Assembly (NCBI GenBank): GCA_028826165.1
Contig: JAPDFW010000084.1
Location: 152,001 to 216,000 of the forward strand
Origin: Anaeramoeba ignava
Taxonomy: Eukaryota; Metamonada; Anaeramoebidae
Length of the DNA stretch: 64,000 nt
Reading direction: 5' to 3'
A program made the position numbers and the translations under genes. Below, piece by piece: positions 50,264-62,346 of the stretch; position 1 is the stretch's first letter; each line of letters starts with the position of its first letter. The notes below the pieces were generated by a model, which saw only the letters and a list, made by a program, of their open reading frames with translations, had not been told where the DNA came from and ran no database searches.

Positions 50264-52303
50264 TCATTTATAAGTTAGATTTGTAATAAAGCTTGCAAAT
50301 AAACTTGAATTAATTTGTAATGGATCTTCTGAAATTTGATAAAATTCAAAAGCATCCTCCAATTCATTTTTAATTTTTTCTGGTAAATTATCTGGAATTT
50401 CATTTGTATAAAAATATTCAAATAAAACTTCAATTGCTTCTAAAGATTTGGCTGAATAATCATGAACGGAATTAGAAGGATCATCAACATTTTCAAACAT
50501 TGAATAAAATAATTGACTTCTTGCTTGTAGAATGAATTTATGAATTTTGATTTCTTTTTCTTCTACAATAATTTTGAAATCTTTTGTAGATTCTGTTTGA
50601 TAGAGTTTTTTCATATCTGCTACAATTCCATGATATTTGCTTTTTTTGTTGAATTGATCTTTGAAATTTTCACATTTGAATATTTTTTGGATCGTATCAT
50701 TAAACTCTTGTTCGTATGTTTCGTAATCGATTTGCAGAAAATCTGAATTTTGCTGAACTAAATTGATATCTTTTTCATCATCTTCTGTGTACTCATTCAT
50801 CATAATATAATCAAACCCTGAATAAACCCATTTGAGAATTCTTTCGACAATGAAAGAATTTGACTGGGAAAAAATTTGTTGAAGAAATTCTTTTGAGATT
50901 TGGTCTGAATTTTCTTTTGTAGAAAGACGCGTTTTTAATAGCTCAAAAAACACGATGAATTTAGCACCATTTTTGGAGGTGATTTCGAAATCTCCCTTTT
51001 TTAAATCGAACAGTTTCAACAAATCATTTGAAAGAGAAAACTTGCAAAACGGACAATAAAAGAACTTTTCCAAATTTTGTTTCTTTTTCCAATTTTGAAA
51101 GCAATCGTGATGGAAAACTCTTTTGCATTTCTTGCATGTGATAATTTGCAAGGAATAGTTCCTCCAATAGATATAAGTTGGTGACAAGCATAACGGACAA
51201 TAAATATCTAATGAAATTCCAATTTTCAAGTCTTGCCATTCATCCAAATTTTGGAGAAGGGGAATGTAATATATATAGTCATAGAGTTCTTCTGAGTAAG
51301 AAGTATGCTGGTGTTCTCTTGGTGATTGCATCCATGGATGGAAATATTTAATGTTGTTTTTGTAACCTTCCCACATTACATTACAATAAAGAAAATATAA
51401 TTTTTCAAGTTTAAAGTTATGAGAATCACATTTGGGACATTTGATTTTTTTGAGATGTTTTTGAACATCGATAATCTGCATATTGCGTTCCATATCTTGA
51501 ATTTTTCCAGGATTGTAAACAAAATATGTGTTATAAATCTCACAATTTGGATTTAAACAGCAACAATAGAAATTAATTCCTCGATGAATTTGTAGGTATT
51601 CTTTTTTGGGTTGTTTGTTTGGGAATCTGATTTCTTTAAATAGCACAGGATGCTTGAAAACTTCTTTGTTAGAACTCCATTGGCAAATATCATCTTTATC
51701 CATGTTTTCAATGATTTTTTCATTTTGGATCGGATTTTGAGAATCAATGAATTTTTTTGAGAATTCAAAAGAATCCAATTTTGGAGGAAGAGAGAAATCA
51801 TCGTTAAGAGCGCCTCTAAGACGAAGAACAACATGAATCAGTGAGTTAAGGCTGATTCCATAGTCAGTAATTGTTCTTCCGTCTTCCAATCCTTTTCCAG
51901 CAAAAATCATTCTTTGATTTGAAGGAGAAATATATAAAACAGTTGATAATTTCTCTTTAAGATCGGAAATTGTGGAATCTTTTGCTACTTTGATGTTGTA
52001 TTCATGTCCTGTTAATGTTTTGAATCTCAAATTAATTTCTCCTTTTGGATAAAATAAAAAACAAAGCATTTTTTCGGAATTTTTCATTTTTGCTATTCTT
52101 ATTGGATGGTAATTTTGATTGGAATCAATGTATATTTCAGTTTTATCTTCTTTTTTCAAGTATTTACAAAGTCCATTTTGAAGAATTTGATTTGCAAAAC
52201 ATTCCTTATTGTTTTCTGTTATTGGAAATTGGAAAATTGGATTGAATTCAGAAACTGGAAATGTTTGAATAAATTTAATTTTCTTATTAATTTTTTTATT
52301 CAT
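50264..52303 (-). CDS. Ubiquitin-like / RING-type zinc / BTB domain protein
   Basis: A single-exon gene of 679 residues. Residues 89-165 are a ubiquitin-like domain ([20 protein letters not shown], then [20 protein letters not shown]) ending [11 protein letters not shown], so the ubiquitin-type Gly-Gly is Gly-Ala and is not at the terminus: it is not a conjugated modifier. Residues 247-292 hold a Cys-rich pair (CCCLNPNC...CPKC). Residues 369-420 form a RING-like finger (CPLC...[13 protein letters not shown]...CPFC). Residues about 440-500 resemble a degenerate BTB (ILKWVYSGF), and 572-645 are a clearer BTB ([32 protein letters not shown]). RING and BTB are both ubiquitin-ligase modules (E2 binding and CUL3 adaptor), so a role as a self-contained E3 or adaptor is inferred. 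No transmembrane segment is seen. The start ATG follows an A/T leader shared with the divergent DOCK gene. Confidence 0.82.
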   Translation of the reverse strand: MNKKINKKIKFIQTFPVSEFNPIFQFPITENNKECFANQILQNGLCKYLKKEDKTEIYIDSNQNYHPIRIAKMKNSEKMLCFLFYPKGEINLRFKTLTGHEYNIKVAKDSTISDLKEKLSTVLYISPSNQRMIFAGKGLEDGRTITDYGISLNSLIHVVLRLRGALNDDFSLPPKLDSFEFSKKFIDSQNPIQNEKIIENMDKDDICQWSSNKEVFKHPVLFKEIRFPNKQPKKEYLQIHRGINFYCCCLNPNCEIYNTYFVYNPGKIQDMERNMQIIDVQKHLKKIKCPKCDSHNFKLEKLYFLYCNVMWEGYKNNIKYFHPWMQSPREHQHTSYSEELYDYIYYIPLLQNLDEWQDLKIGISLDIYCPLCLSPTYIYWRNYSLQIITCKKCKRVFHHDCFQNWKKKQNLEKFFYCPFCKFSLSNDLLKLFDLKKGDFEITSKNGAKFIVFFELLKTRLSTKENSDQISKEFLQQIFSQSNSFIVERILKWVYSGFDYIMMNEYTEDDEKDINLVQQNSDFLQIDYETYEQEFNDTIQKIFKCENFKDQFNKKSKYHGIVADMKKLYQTESTKDFKIIVEEKEIKIHKFILQARSQLFYSMFENVDDPSNSVHDYSAKSLEAIEVLFEYFYTNEIPDNLPEKIKNELEDAFEFYQISEDPLQINSSLFASFITNLTYK

Positions 52304-52453
52304 TTTTTTGATAATAAAAGATAAAAAGTGAAAAATTATTTTTTCATTTTTTTTTTTTCATTTTTTTTCTTTTTATTTTGTTTTAAAAATAAATATAATA
52401 AATAATAAATAATAAATAATAAATAATAAATATAATAAGATTATTAATAAATT

Positions 52454-55400
52454 ATGGATTGTTCTTTTTTTACACATTTTAAACACCATCCTTTACCATA
52501 TGATTATGAAACAGAAAATCAATCGATTGAAATAAGACGAGATTCTTTACAAACTTTATTAAATTTTCCTAAAGATGATATTGTTTTAGAAACAATTAAA
52601 AGAGAATTTCGCACAAAGAAAAATCCATTTCCTGTAATTTGTTTTTTTAATTTTTTTTTTCCAAGAATTAATTAGAAAGCAAAAAAAAAAATTTTTATTT
52701 AAACAATAAACAAAAACACAATTTAAAAAATTTAAAAAATTTTAAATTAAATTTATAACGAGAATTTTTCAATTAAAATCAATTTATAAAATTAAAATTC
52801 ATTTATAAAATTGAAATTAAATTTAAAATTCAAATTAAAATTAAAATTCAAATTCAAATTCAAATTCAAATTAAAATTCATTTATATTAAAATTAAAATT
52901 AAAATTAAATTTAAAATTAAAATTAAAATTAAAATTCAAATTCAAATCAAAATTCATTTAAATTTAAAATTAAAATTAAAATTAAAATCAAAATTAAAAT
53001 TCATTTATAAAATTGAAATTAAATTTAAAATTCATTTATAAATTTAAAATTAAAATTCAAATTAAAATTCATTTATAAAATTAAAATTTAAAATTCATTT
53101 TAAAATTAAAATTAAAATTCATTTTAAAATTAAAATTAAAATTCATTTTAAAATTAATATTAAAATTCAAATTAAAATTAAAATTCAAATTCAAATTCAA
53201 ATTTAAATTCAAATTCAAATTTAATTTAAAATTCATTTATAATATTAATATTAAAATTAAAATTAAAATTAAAATCAATATCAATATCAATATCAATATC
53301 AATATCAATATCATCAATATCAATATCATCAATATCAATATCAATATCAAAAATTAAAATTAAAAATTCATTTATAAAATTAAAATTAAAATTAAAATTA
53401 AAATTAAAATTAAAATCAAAATTCAAATTCAAATTCAAATTAAAATTCATTTATAAAATTAAAATTAAAATTAAAATTAAAATTAAAATTAAAATTAAAA
53501 TTAAAATTAAAATTTAAAATTAAAATTAAAATTAAAATTAAAATTCATTTTAAAATTAAAATTAAAATTAAAATTTAAAATTAAAATTAAAATTAAAATT
53601 AAAATTCAAATTAAAATTCAAATTAAAATTAAAATTCAAATTAAAATTAAAATTAAATTTAAAATTCATTTATAAAATTAAAATTAATAGAAAGATTTCT
53701 TAGATGATACAAATACAGAACCATATATTAAAGAATGCTTAAAATCATTTTCTGAAGATTGGAAAGTATTAAATTGGAAATATCGAGCTTATAAAAAATT
53801 ACCAACAATAACAGAAGAAACAAAAAAGCAAACACAAAAAATCAAAAAAGAAGAAAAACCACAAAAACTAACATTACGAGAAAGACTTGCACAAGCAAAA
53901 GAGATGCGCAAAAGCGCTAACAACCCATTCCAATCTTTAAAGAGCACTGGACCAGTACCTTTAGAAACAAGTCAATCAACACAAAATAAAAAATTGACAC
54001 TTAGAGAACAGTTTGCGCTCAAAAAACAGCAAATGCAAACAGGGGTGTCGCCCGTACCAACGAAAGCACAGGAACCAGAACAACCAACTCCGCCAAAGAA
54101 GCTTACACTTAGAGAACAACTGGCACTGAAGAAACAACAAACACAAATGAGAATATCACCGACAAAAAACGAAAATACTCAGAAAATAGATGATGATAAA
54201 AACATTGGTGATAAGAAAATAAACGAGAGAACAGATCGAAGAAAAGGAAAAGGTGAGAAGGATAATACTAGCGGGCTTATAGACAACCAACAAACAAAAT
54301 TATCAAAAAATCATTCTCGGGAAAATTATGATGAAAATGAAAATCAAAAAGATCGAGGAAATGAAAACGAAAACGATAACGAAAACGATAACGAAAATGA
54401 GAACGAAAATAATAACGACAGCGATGATGCAAAGGCGGAAATTGAGGAAACATTGAAGAAATTTGATCAGCAAGATTTTGAGATTGATCATGTTCAATCA
54501 CTTGAAAATTCTGAAAATAAACGGCAAGAAAAAACTGGATTGGATACTTTTTTCCATGAAAACGCGCCGAATCAAGCAATCAAGATTGAGGACAGCGATA
54601 TTAATACTGAATTGATATCATCAAATGCAGAAAAATATGAGGAAGAGCATCGCAAAAAGCATCAGGAATGCAAAAAAATATTCGAAGTTTTCAGCAATGT
54701 TAGTGTCGATAATTTATTTGGAGATCCGCGAGTTCCATCGCAAACGTTTCAGGAAACAAAAAAGAAGTATCTTCTTGTTGAGCCAGTTTCGTTGAGTTTT
54801 CCTTTAGAAACTGGGGAACCGTTTTTTTGTTCGTTAGCTCTTTATGACATACATAACAAAGTTAAATTATCAGAAAATTTCCATTTTGAGTTGAATTCAG
54901 AAGAGTCTTTGAAGATGATTGATAAGTTTGCGTTTAAAAAAGTTGATGAAGTTACTCGAGCTAAAAAGGCGATTTTTAGTCTTTCTTATTCTTCTGTTTA
55001 TATATATTTACTTCTTAGGATTGAGAATATTTTCCAAGGAGATTATGAGAAGGTTGTTGAGCCTTATATAAAAGCTGGGGTAAGGATAAGAAAATTAAAA
55101 TATAAATTAAAATATTATAAATTAAAATATTAATTAAAATATTTATTTAAAATATTATTAAAATATTTAAAATATTAAAATATTTATTTAAAATATTAAT
55201 TTAAATATTAATTTAAATATTTATTTAAAATATTTAATTAAAATATTTATTTAATTATTAAAATATTAATTTAAATATTTATTAAAATATTTATTAAAAT
55301 ATTTATTTAAATATTTATTAAATTATTTAAAATATTAATTTAAATATTTATTAAAATATTTATTAAAATATTCATTTAAATTATTTAAAATATTCTCGAA

Positions 55401-58400
55401 AAAAAGGCTTCAAAAAAATCAGGAGTAAGCTTCTCAAAAATTAACTCAAAAATCAAAGCAGCATGCACAACAGTAGGACAATTCCATTCGGGATTCTCAT
55501 GGAGTGCACTCCAAGTATTCGACAAAGATAAAACATGCCTTCTAGATTACGACAACGGAATTCAATTTGCACCATTAATACAAAACAAGGAAGAGATGAC
55601 AGACGAACAAATCTACAAATTCCTGAACGAGAAAAAAACAAACACATTCAAAAAACAACGAATATTACCAGGATATTGCACAGTGAAAGTGGGATGCATC
55701 GACACAAAAGAAGACCTCCCAGATGGACGAGTTGACCCATCTATGCTTGAGGTAAAAGACGAGGGAAAGAAGCAGGAAAAGACTGAAGAAAAGAAAAAGA
55801 AAGATATTGTTCGGGAAGTGGCAGAATTTCCATTGAATCCATATTCAACTCCAAACACAACTTTTGTGAACACACTTTATTTATATCCACAGAGCCTCTC
55901 ACTAAACACGAAGATGAAGGGTGTGAAGCTGCACAATCTGATGGTGAAGACTGAGTTCAAAATGGATGACAACAGCTTGAGCGAACAGGGTCTGGAGGTG
56001 ATCTACGGAAGGACAAACAGTCCAGGATTTGTGCGTTCAGCTTTCACACAAATTCGGGCCCATTCTAAAAAGCCAAAGTTCTGGGATGAAGTAAAACTGG
56101 CTCTTCCGTTGGCACTTAACGAGAGTTATCACGTGCTTTTCACTGTCTACAATGTCCCATCGAAGGTCAAGAAAAATCACCACGGACCTGTCGAACAACT
56201 TGTAGGTCATGCATTGCTAAAAGTGTACAAAAATGGAAACCTTCTTGAGGACACACACACACTGAAAGTGGTCTTCAACCTTCCCGAAACGCATTATCTC
56301 AGCTTCCCCGAATTATACAGCGAGGAGATCGCAAAGACGCAAATGTTCAAAGTGCGAACAAAAGTGGATTCTTCAGTTTATCCTCAAGACCGTTATCTTG
56401 TGACATTTTTTAAAAATTATCAGAACACAAACCACAACTTCCTGATCGACGCAATCGGCGAATTGAACAAGACAATGCCGCATGTGATTGTGAAATATTT
56501 TGTGGTGGTTACAAACCTGCTGTTTCATGTGATGGCGAACGGAAAGGACAAAGCGGTGCAATTGATTGCATTTCAAGCACTTGTGAAGCTTGTTAACTCT
56601 GTGCACACATATCATCCGGGAGCAAGAAAAAGCGTTCTGGGACCATATGTGAGATTCTCTTTTCGCAACCCGCCTGTTATGAAAGATGCAGTAGACAACG
56701 CAATACAAAACGATCCAGATCAAGCAAACGATCCGGCAGAAATGGTTTTTTCGCGACGGTTAGTTTACCGGCAAATTGTGTATAACTGGCGAAACGCTTT
56801 AAAGAAAAACAGGATGAACCACGACTTGATGCACGAGACAGAGAAGGAAAGCTACCCGACTGTTGCGTGGTTTCTTTTCGATTTGATTATCAAATCAATG
56901 GCACTTGATCTCGAGTCGCGAGGACTTTTTGGCGATTTCAGCGTCTCAAGAGCTGCGTGGTTCGGCGAGGAATATATCAACGATCTCCACTCGCTTCTGG
57001 AATGTCTTGTTGACGAGGTTCGTTGGCAATCGGCAAAGGCTTTCACTATCGGAAAGGAACTCAACCGCATTATCGCGTTTTTCTTCAAGGATCTTTTCTC
57101 TCTTTTCGATCGCGGAGAAGTTTTCAGACTTATTGACGCGTACATGAATGATCTTGAAAACGAGAAGGAAGCGAAGAAAGTTCACATGACAGAATTTCAA
57201 TTTGATTTTCTTCGGATCATCAGTGATTACGAACACTATCTCGCGCTCAACTTGCCGGTTCCACCCGAACTTATTTCCGTGAACATGATAGGTGGTGATA
57301 TTTCAGAGACAGCAGAGACAAAGAGCCAAACAAGCACGCCTCGGAAGAGCGTGGGGGAAAGTGCAAAGAAGAGCGCAGAGAAGAAGGACGGGATGGGCGT
57401 TATGAATAGCAACGAAAAAAACGTTGGGGAGACAATCAATCCGCGCGAGTTTCTAACGACAGGGATGATGGAGAAACTGTTCCGCAAGCATTTCTTAGCT
57501 GGGCGGATTGTACAGAGCGTGGCCATCATCTTCGACCCAGCAGCAGAGCATGTGAATACGAATCTACGAACGCGAGCAGTGGCGTTGTTGCGGGATATAC
57601 TGAACAAACACGAGACAGAGAAGGCTCTACAGCAGCGCCAATTACAACAGCGCGTGGCGGGATTGTATCTCCCGTTTGTTGTCGAATTACTTATGAATGT
57701 GGAGAAGCTTGGTATGGGTCAAGAGGCGTTAGAGGAGCGCAGAAACCTTCTTGTAAGCTTCTTGTATGTGGTGCATAATATGGATCGGCGCATCATACTT
57801 CGTGAATGGTGGCTCAAAGAAACACCCTCGCACAAGCTCGCGTTCTTCAAAGTTCTTGAGAAGTGTCTTGACACGTTTGAATATCTCGGAAAGTCCCGAC
57901 TTAGCGAAATTGCGCAGAAGAATCGGGATGAGAAATCAATGGGCCGTTACACATCCACAGAAACCCGCGAGATGCTTGAGAAATTCTACAATGCAGACTC
58001 AAAGAACTTCCAACGGATCCAACAGAAAACACTTGTTTTAAAAGGCGATGTTGTGGACATGCACGGTATGGCAGTTGTTGATGAGGCTGCAGACTTTGGC
58101 GATAATGAAACCGTCGACGATCCACTTGGTGATCCAGATTTCTCCACTTATCGCAGCTACAGTTCTGTCAATACCTTCGACACCATGAAGTCGCGCAAAT
58201 ACAAGCGCAACACCCTCAACACAGCAACCCTCCGCAACCGTCCGATCATGGCCCAAAACTTCGTTCTAGAGGGTAATCTCAACCTCACAGTCTCCCGCAT
58301 TGTTTTTCTTCTTCTTTCCGACTTCATCTCCTCCTTCGAGTCAATGCTCCATGCTCATCACGCAAGAGACGGCGAGTCAAGCTATCTCACTGCCGTCTTC

Positions 58401-60690
58401 TCTCTCTTTGTTCAGTTTCTGCGCAAGAACCAAACAAATTCCTTTCTCGAAATGCTTTTTTTCGTTCTGCGCTCGTTTATCATCAGATTCGCTCGTGAAA
58501 TCTTCCTCGAAAACAACCAATTTCTCGGCGAATTATGCATCGAGCTTTTGCGCATGACTTCCTTCCACAGCGACAGCATCAGAATCATGTCCAGTTCCTT
58601 TCTTTTTGTGCTTCTCCGCACAAACTATGATCTCACTAACGACATTACATCAACTGAAGTGAGAATCATAATTGCGCTCTCAAAACTCGCAGGAGACGCA
58701 CAGAACTCCCGCAGCGATTTCTTCACACGCAAGAGTCTTGCCATTCTGCGTTCTCTTGCACAAAGAGAGACACAAAAACACCCTCAATCTCAATCTCGTC
58801 TCCGTTTCTCATCGCTTGTCGAGGAATCCACTCTCCAAATGGAATCCATCCTCGACGACTCCTCTAAACTTAAACAATACGAACACGATCCAGACACAAC
58901 CGCCTATCTCTACTGGCGAATCGCAAACAATTACCGTCATGCTCCAGATCTCAGAATCATCTGGCTCGAATCCCTTGTCAAATTTCACTCCCAAAATTTA
59001 AACCAAGTTGAGGCTGCAATAACAACCGTCCATATTGCTGCTCTTGTTGCCGAATATCTCCACAAAATGTATCCCGAAAAGATCCATCTTCCCTCTGGTG
59101 CTCGCGCCTTTCTTGCAGTTTCAAGCACTTGTCTCGAAGAGCGTTTTGACAAGCGATCTCCTGATGAAACTTCCCAATCTGCTGAAAAACCCCCGCCTCT
59201 CCCTTCTCGTCCTTCAGACACAAACTTACGTCGTCGCTCGCACGCCTTCTTTGATCTCATCTCCCGCTCTAAATCCCCTCACGCAAAGCTTCAAGCCCGT
59301 AAACCAATCTCTAAAGCCCCTCGTCTTTCAAGTAACCCCCAAAAAGACGAAAAAGTGACCCCCAAAAATAAAAAGGAAAAAATAAAAGAAAAAGATCAAA
59401 AATAAAAAGATCAAAAATAAAAAGATCAAAAATAAAAAAGATGAAGATGAAGATAAAGATGAAGATGAAGACGAAAAGGATAAAGAGAAAAAAGATAAGA
59501 AACGCAGAAAGTCGAAATACGCTCATCTTCATAACGTCTGCAAATCACAACACTTCTCAGAAAAAGGCATCATCGATCTCTTCCACACAACAATCACAAG
59601 ACTTACAGAGGCAGAGCTCTACGAAATTGCATACGAAATGTACAAACTATTGATCCCTATTTTCGAGCACAAACGCGACTACAAAAACCTCTCTGTCTCC
59701 TTCCTATCACTCAAACGACTCTTCGACAGTCTGATTGAAGAGTCTGTATTTTCACGTCCACGGATGCTTGGTTCATACTATCGTGTGGGATTTTACGGTG
59801 AGAAGTTTGGAGATCTCAATTGCGTTGAGTTTATCTATCGTGAAAAAAAACTGACACATTTACTCGAAATTTCAGAACGGATCCAAGCGCAACTGGAACA
59901 TCTTCATCCAAAGGATTCAATTGTTCTGATCACTTCATCAGCACCTGTCGACATCAAACAACTTGACTCGCGATCCAAGCTTCATGTCCAAATAACGGCT
60001 GTGCGTCCCTATTTTGACGTTCACGAAACAAAACTCAGAATCACAAATTTTGAGCGAGTTACAAGTGTTTCGAGTTTCATGTTCGACACACCATACACAA
60101 CCTCCGGAAAGTCACACGGCGATATTGAAGAGCAGCATCTTCGCAGAACAGTTCTCACTGTTGATCGCTCTTTCCCATATATCATTGCGCGTCTCAAAGT
60201 TGTGCGCAAAACAGTCTATGATCTCACACCCATTGAGGTTTCCATCGAATCTCTTCGCAACAAATCTCTCCAGCTCAGAGCTGAGCTCCAACAGACACAA
60301 ACAAATGTTGGCAATCTCCAATCTCTTCTTCAAGGAGCTTGTCTCACATCCGTAAATGTTGGTCCCTTCGAGATCTGTCGTGTCTTCTTAGGAAGACCTC
60401 ATTTATTCCCTCAAAAACATATTGATCAACTCAAGTCGGAATTTAGAACTTTTTTGAAACTTCTTAATGAGGCTATTAAACTTAATGAATACAAGATTAA
60501 ATCTGACCAGATCCTCTTCCATGAGGCTATTAAAAATGGTTATGATAAACTCAATTCTTCTATTCAAGCTTATCTTTCTGGAAATATTCCTGTTGATGAA
60601 AATCAAATTTCTGATCAAAATATATCTGAATCTTCTCAAAATGTAAAAGATTCTCAAAAAGATACCCAAAACGATAGTGACTTGAAATGA
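52454..60690 (+). CDS. DOCK-family guanine nucleotide exchange factor (DHR-1 and DHR-2), DOCK-C/D-like
   Basis: Exons 52454-52633, 53691-55079, 55407-59331 and 59441-60690 give 2247 residues. DOCK proteins activate Rac/Cdc42 GTPases at membranes to drive actin-based motility and phagocytosis. Residues 1-110 match the N-terminal DOCK-C/D segment (FKHHPLPYDYETE, RRDSLQTLLNFPKDD, KSFSEDWKVLNWKYRAY). A low-complexity part contains three copies of KLTLREQ-ALKKQQ. DHR-1, a C2-like lipid-binding domain, begins near residue 675 (TTFVNTLYLYPQSLSLNTKM). An armadillo-like middle follows. DHR-2, the catalytic domain, fills exon 4: MLGSYYRVGFYGEKFGDLNC, FIYREKKLTHLLEISERIQA, RPYFDVHETKLRITNFERVT, TPIEVSIESLRNKSLQLRAE and LLQGACLTSVNVGPFE. 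The last intron (59332-59440) lies in a Lys-rich linker and is inferred from the frame; unspliced, the frame stops at 59405. The gene body is much more G/C-rich than its surroundings. Confidence 0.93.
52790..53688. repeat. Intronic AAATTAAAATTCATTTATAA repeat (DOCK intron 1)
   Basis: About 0.9 kb of AATTAAA units broken by ATTCATTTATAA and, at 53274-53348, by ATCAAT hexamers. It fills DOCK intron 1. The 330-base intron 2 (55080-55406) is likewise made of TATTTAAAATATT units. Confidence 0.92.
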
Positions 60691-60699
60691 TTTCAATCA

Positions 60700-61265
60700 A
60701 ATCTAAGTTTAAATCTAAATCTAATTTTATATCTAAATCTTAAATTTAATTTAATTTTAAATTTAAATCTAAATTTTAAATCTAAATCTTAAATCTAAAT
60801 TTAATTTTAAATTTAAATCTAAATTTTAAATCTAAATCTTAAATCTAAATTTAATTTAATTTTAAATCTAAATTTAATTTTAAATCTAAATTTAATTTTA
60901 TATCTAAATCTAATTTTAATTTTAAATCTAAATCTAATTTTATATCTAAATCTAATTTTATATCTAAATCTATTTTATATCTAATTTTATATCTAATTTT
61001 AAATCTAAATTTAATTTTAAATCAAAATTTAAATCTAAATCTAATTTTAAATCAAAATTTAAATCTAAATCTAATTTTATATCTAATTTTATATTTAAAT
61101 CTATTTTTATATCTAAATCTAAATCTAAATCTAATTTTAAATCTAAATCTATTTTTAAATCTAAATTTATTTCTAATTTTATTTCTAATTTTAAATTTAA
61201 TTTTATATCTAAATCTAAATCTAATTTTAAATATAAATCTAATTTTATATCTAAATTTAATTTTT
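60700..61265. repeat. TAAATCTAAATTTAATTTT repeat downstream of DOCK
   Basis: About 565 bases of AATCTA and AATTTA/AATTTTA units, beginning about ten bases after the DOCK stop codon. The minus-strand frame of 102 codons (Leu-Asp/Leu-Lys) is an artefact. Confidence 0.9.
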
Positions 61266-62346
61266 GCTTTCTTGTCAAAATTTTACATTCATTTTTCTTT
61301 CATCAACATTTATAATTTTCTTATCATTTTCATTTTTTTTTTTGCTTCTTTTTAATTTTTGAAATTTTTCTTTTCTTTTCTTTAAAAAAATAAAAATAAA
61401 AACAAAAACAAAAACAAAAACAATTTTTTTTTTATAAAGATTTTGTTTTTTATATTCAAATTCAATTTGAAAAAGGAATCAATCAAAAAGAAAAAAAATC
61501 AAATCAAACAAAAGAAATCAATTCAAAATTTAAATCAAATCAATTTCAAATCAAATCAAATCAAATCAAATCAAATCAAATCAAATCAAATCAAATTAAA
61601 CACTTATTAATCTTCTTCATCTCTCAAAATTTCATAAAAAAATATCTAAAAACAAAACAAAACAAAACAAGGAAACAAGGAAACAAAAAGGGAACAAGAA
61701 AAATTATCGATTTTTATTTTCATCAAAATTTTATAATTTTAATATAATTTTAATTTTTGATTATTTTTAATTTTTGATTATTAAAATTTTTTAAAATTAA
61801 TTTTAAAATTTTAAAAAAATAAAAAATAAAAAATTGATAAAACAAAAACAAAAACAATTTTTATAAAAGATTTTGATTTTTTTATTATTAAAAATTAAAT
61901 TTGATAAAAATTGAATAAAATTCAAAAATTGATTAAAAATTAAATTAAAATTCAAATTATTAAAATTGAATTAAATTAAAATTATTAAAATTAAATAAAA
62001 TTAAAATAAAATTAATATAAAAATTAAATTAAAAATTAATATAAAATTGATTTAAAATTAATTATCAAAATTTCATAAAAATATGATTAAAAACAAATAC
62101 AAATTGATTATTAAAAAAATTAAAAAGGGAAAAATTAATAAAAATTTATAAATTTGATTATTAAAATTAATATAAAATTGATATAAAATTAATTATTAAA
62201 ATTGATTAATAAAATTGATATAAAATTAATTATTAAAATTGATTTAAAATTAATTATTAAAATTGATTATTAAAATTGATTATTAAAATTGATTATTAAA
62301 ATTGATTATTAAAATTGATTATTAAAATTGATTTAAAATTGATTTT
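61266..62346. other. AT-rich region between convergent DOCK and MYB genes
   Basis: No gene is seen. It holds nine AAATC pentamers (61545-61598), AATTATTAAAATTGATT units (62160-62340) and homopolymers. The last repeat block touches the stop codon of the MYB gene. Confidence 0.65.

Noticed and set aside
49102-50273. Asp-Phe, Asn-Gln and Lys-Ile frames on both strands
   Set aside because: TTTTGA hexamer tract; every frame is open because the repeat lacks stops in those phases.
55453-59260. Open frames antisense to the DOCK gene
   Set aside because: They are shadows of a long, G/C-richer coding exon and show no family features or starts with leader sequence.
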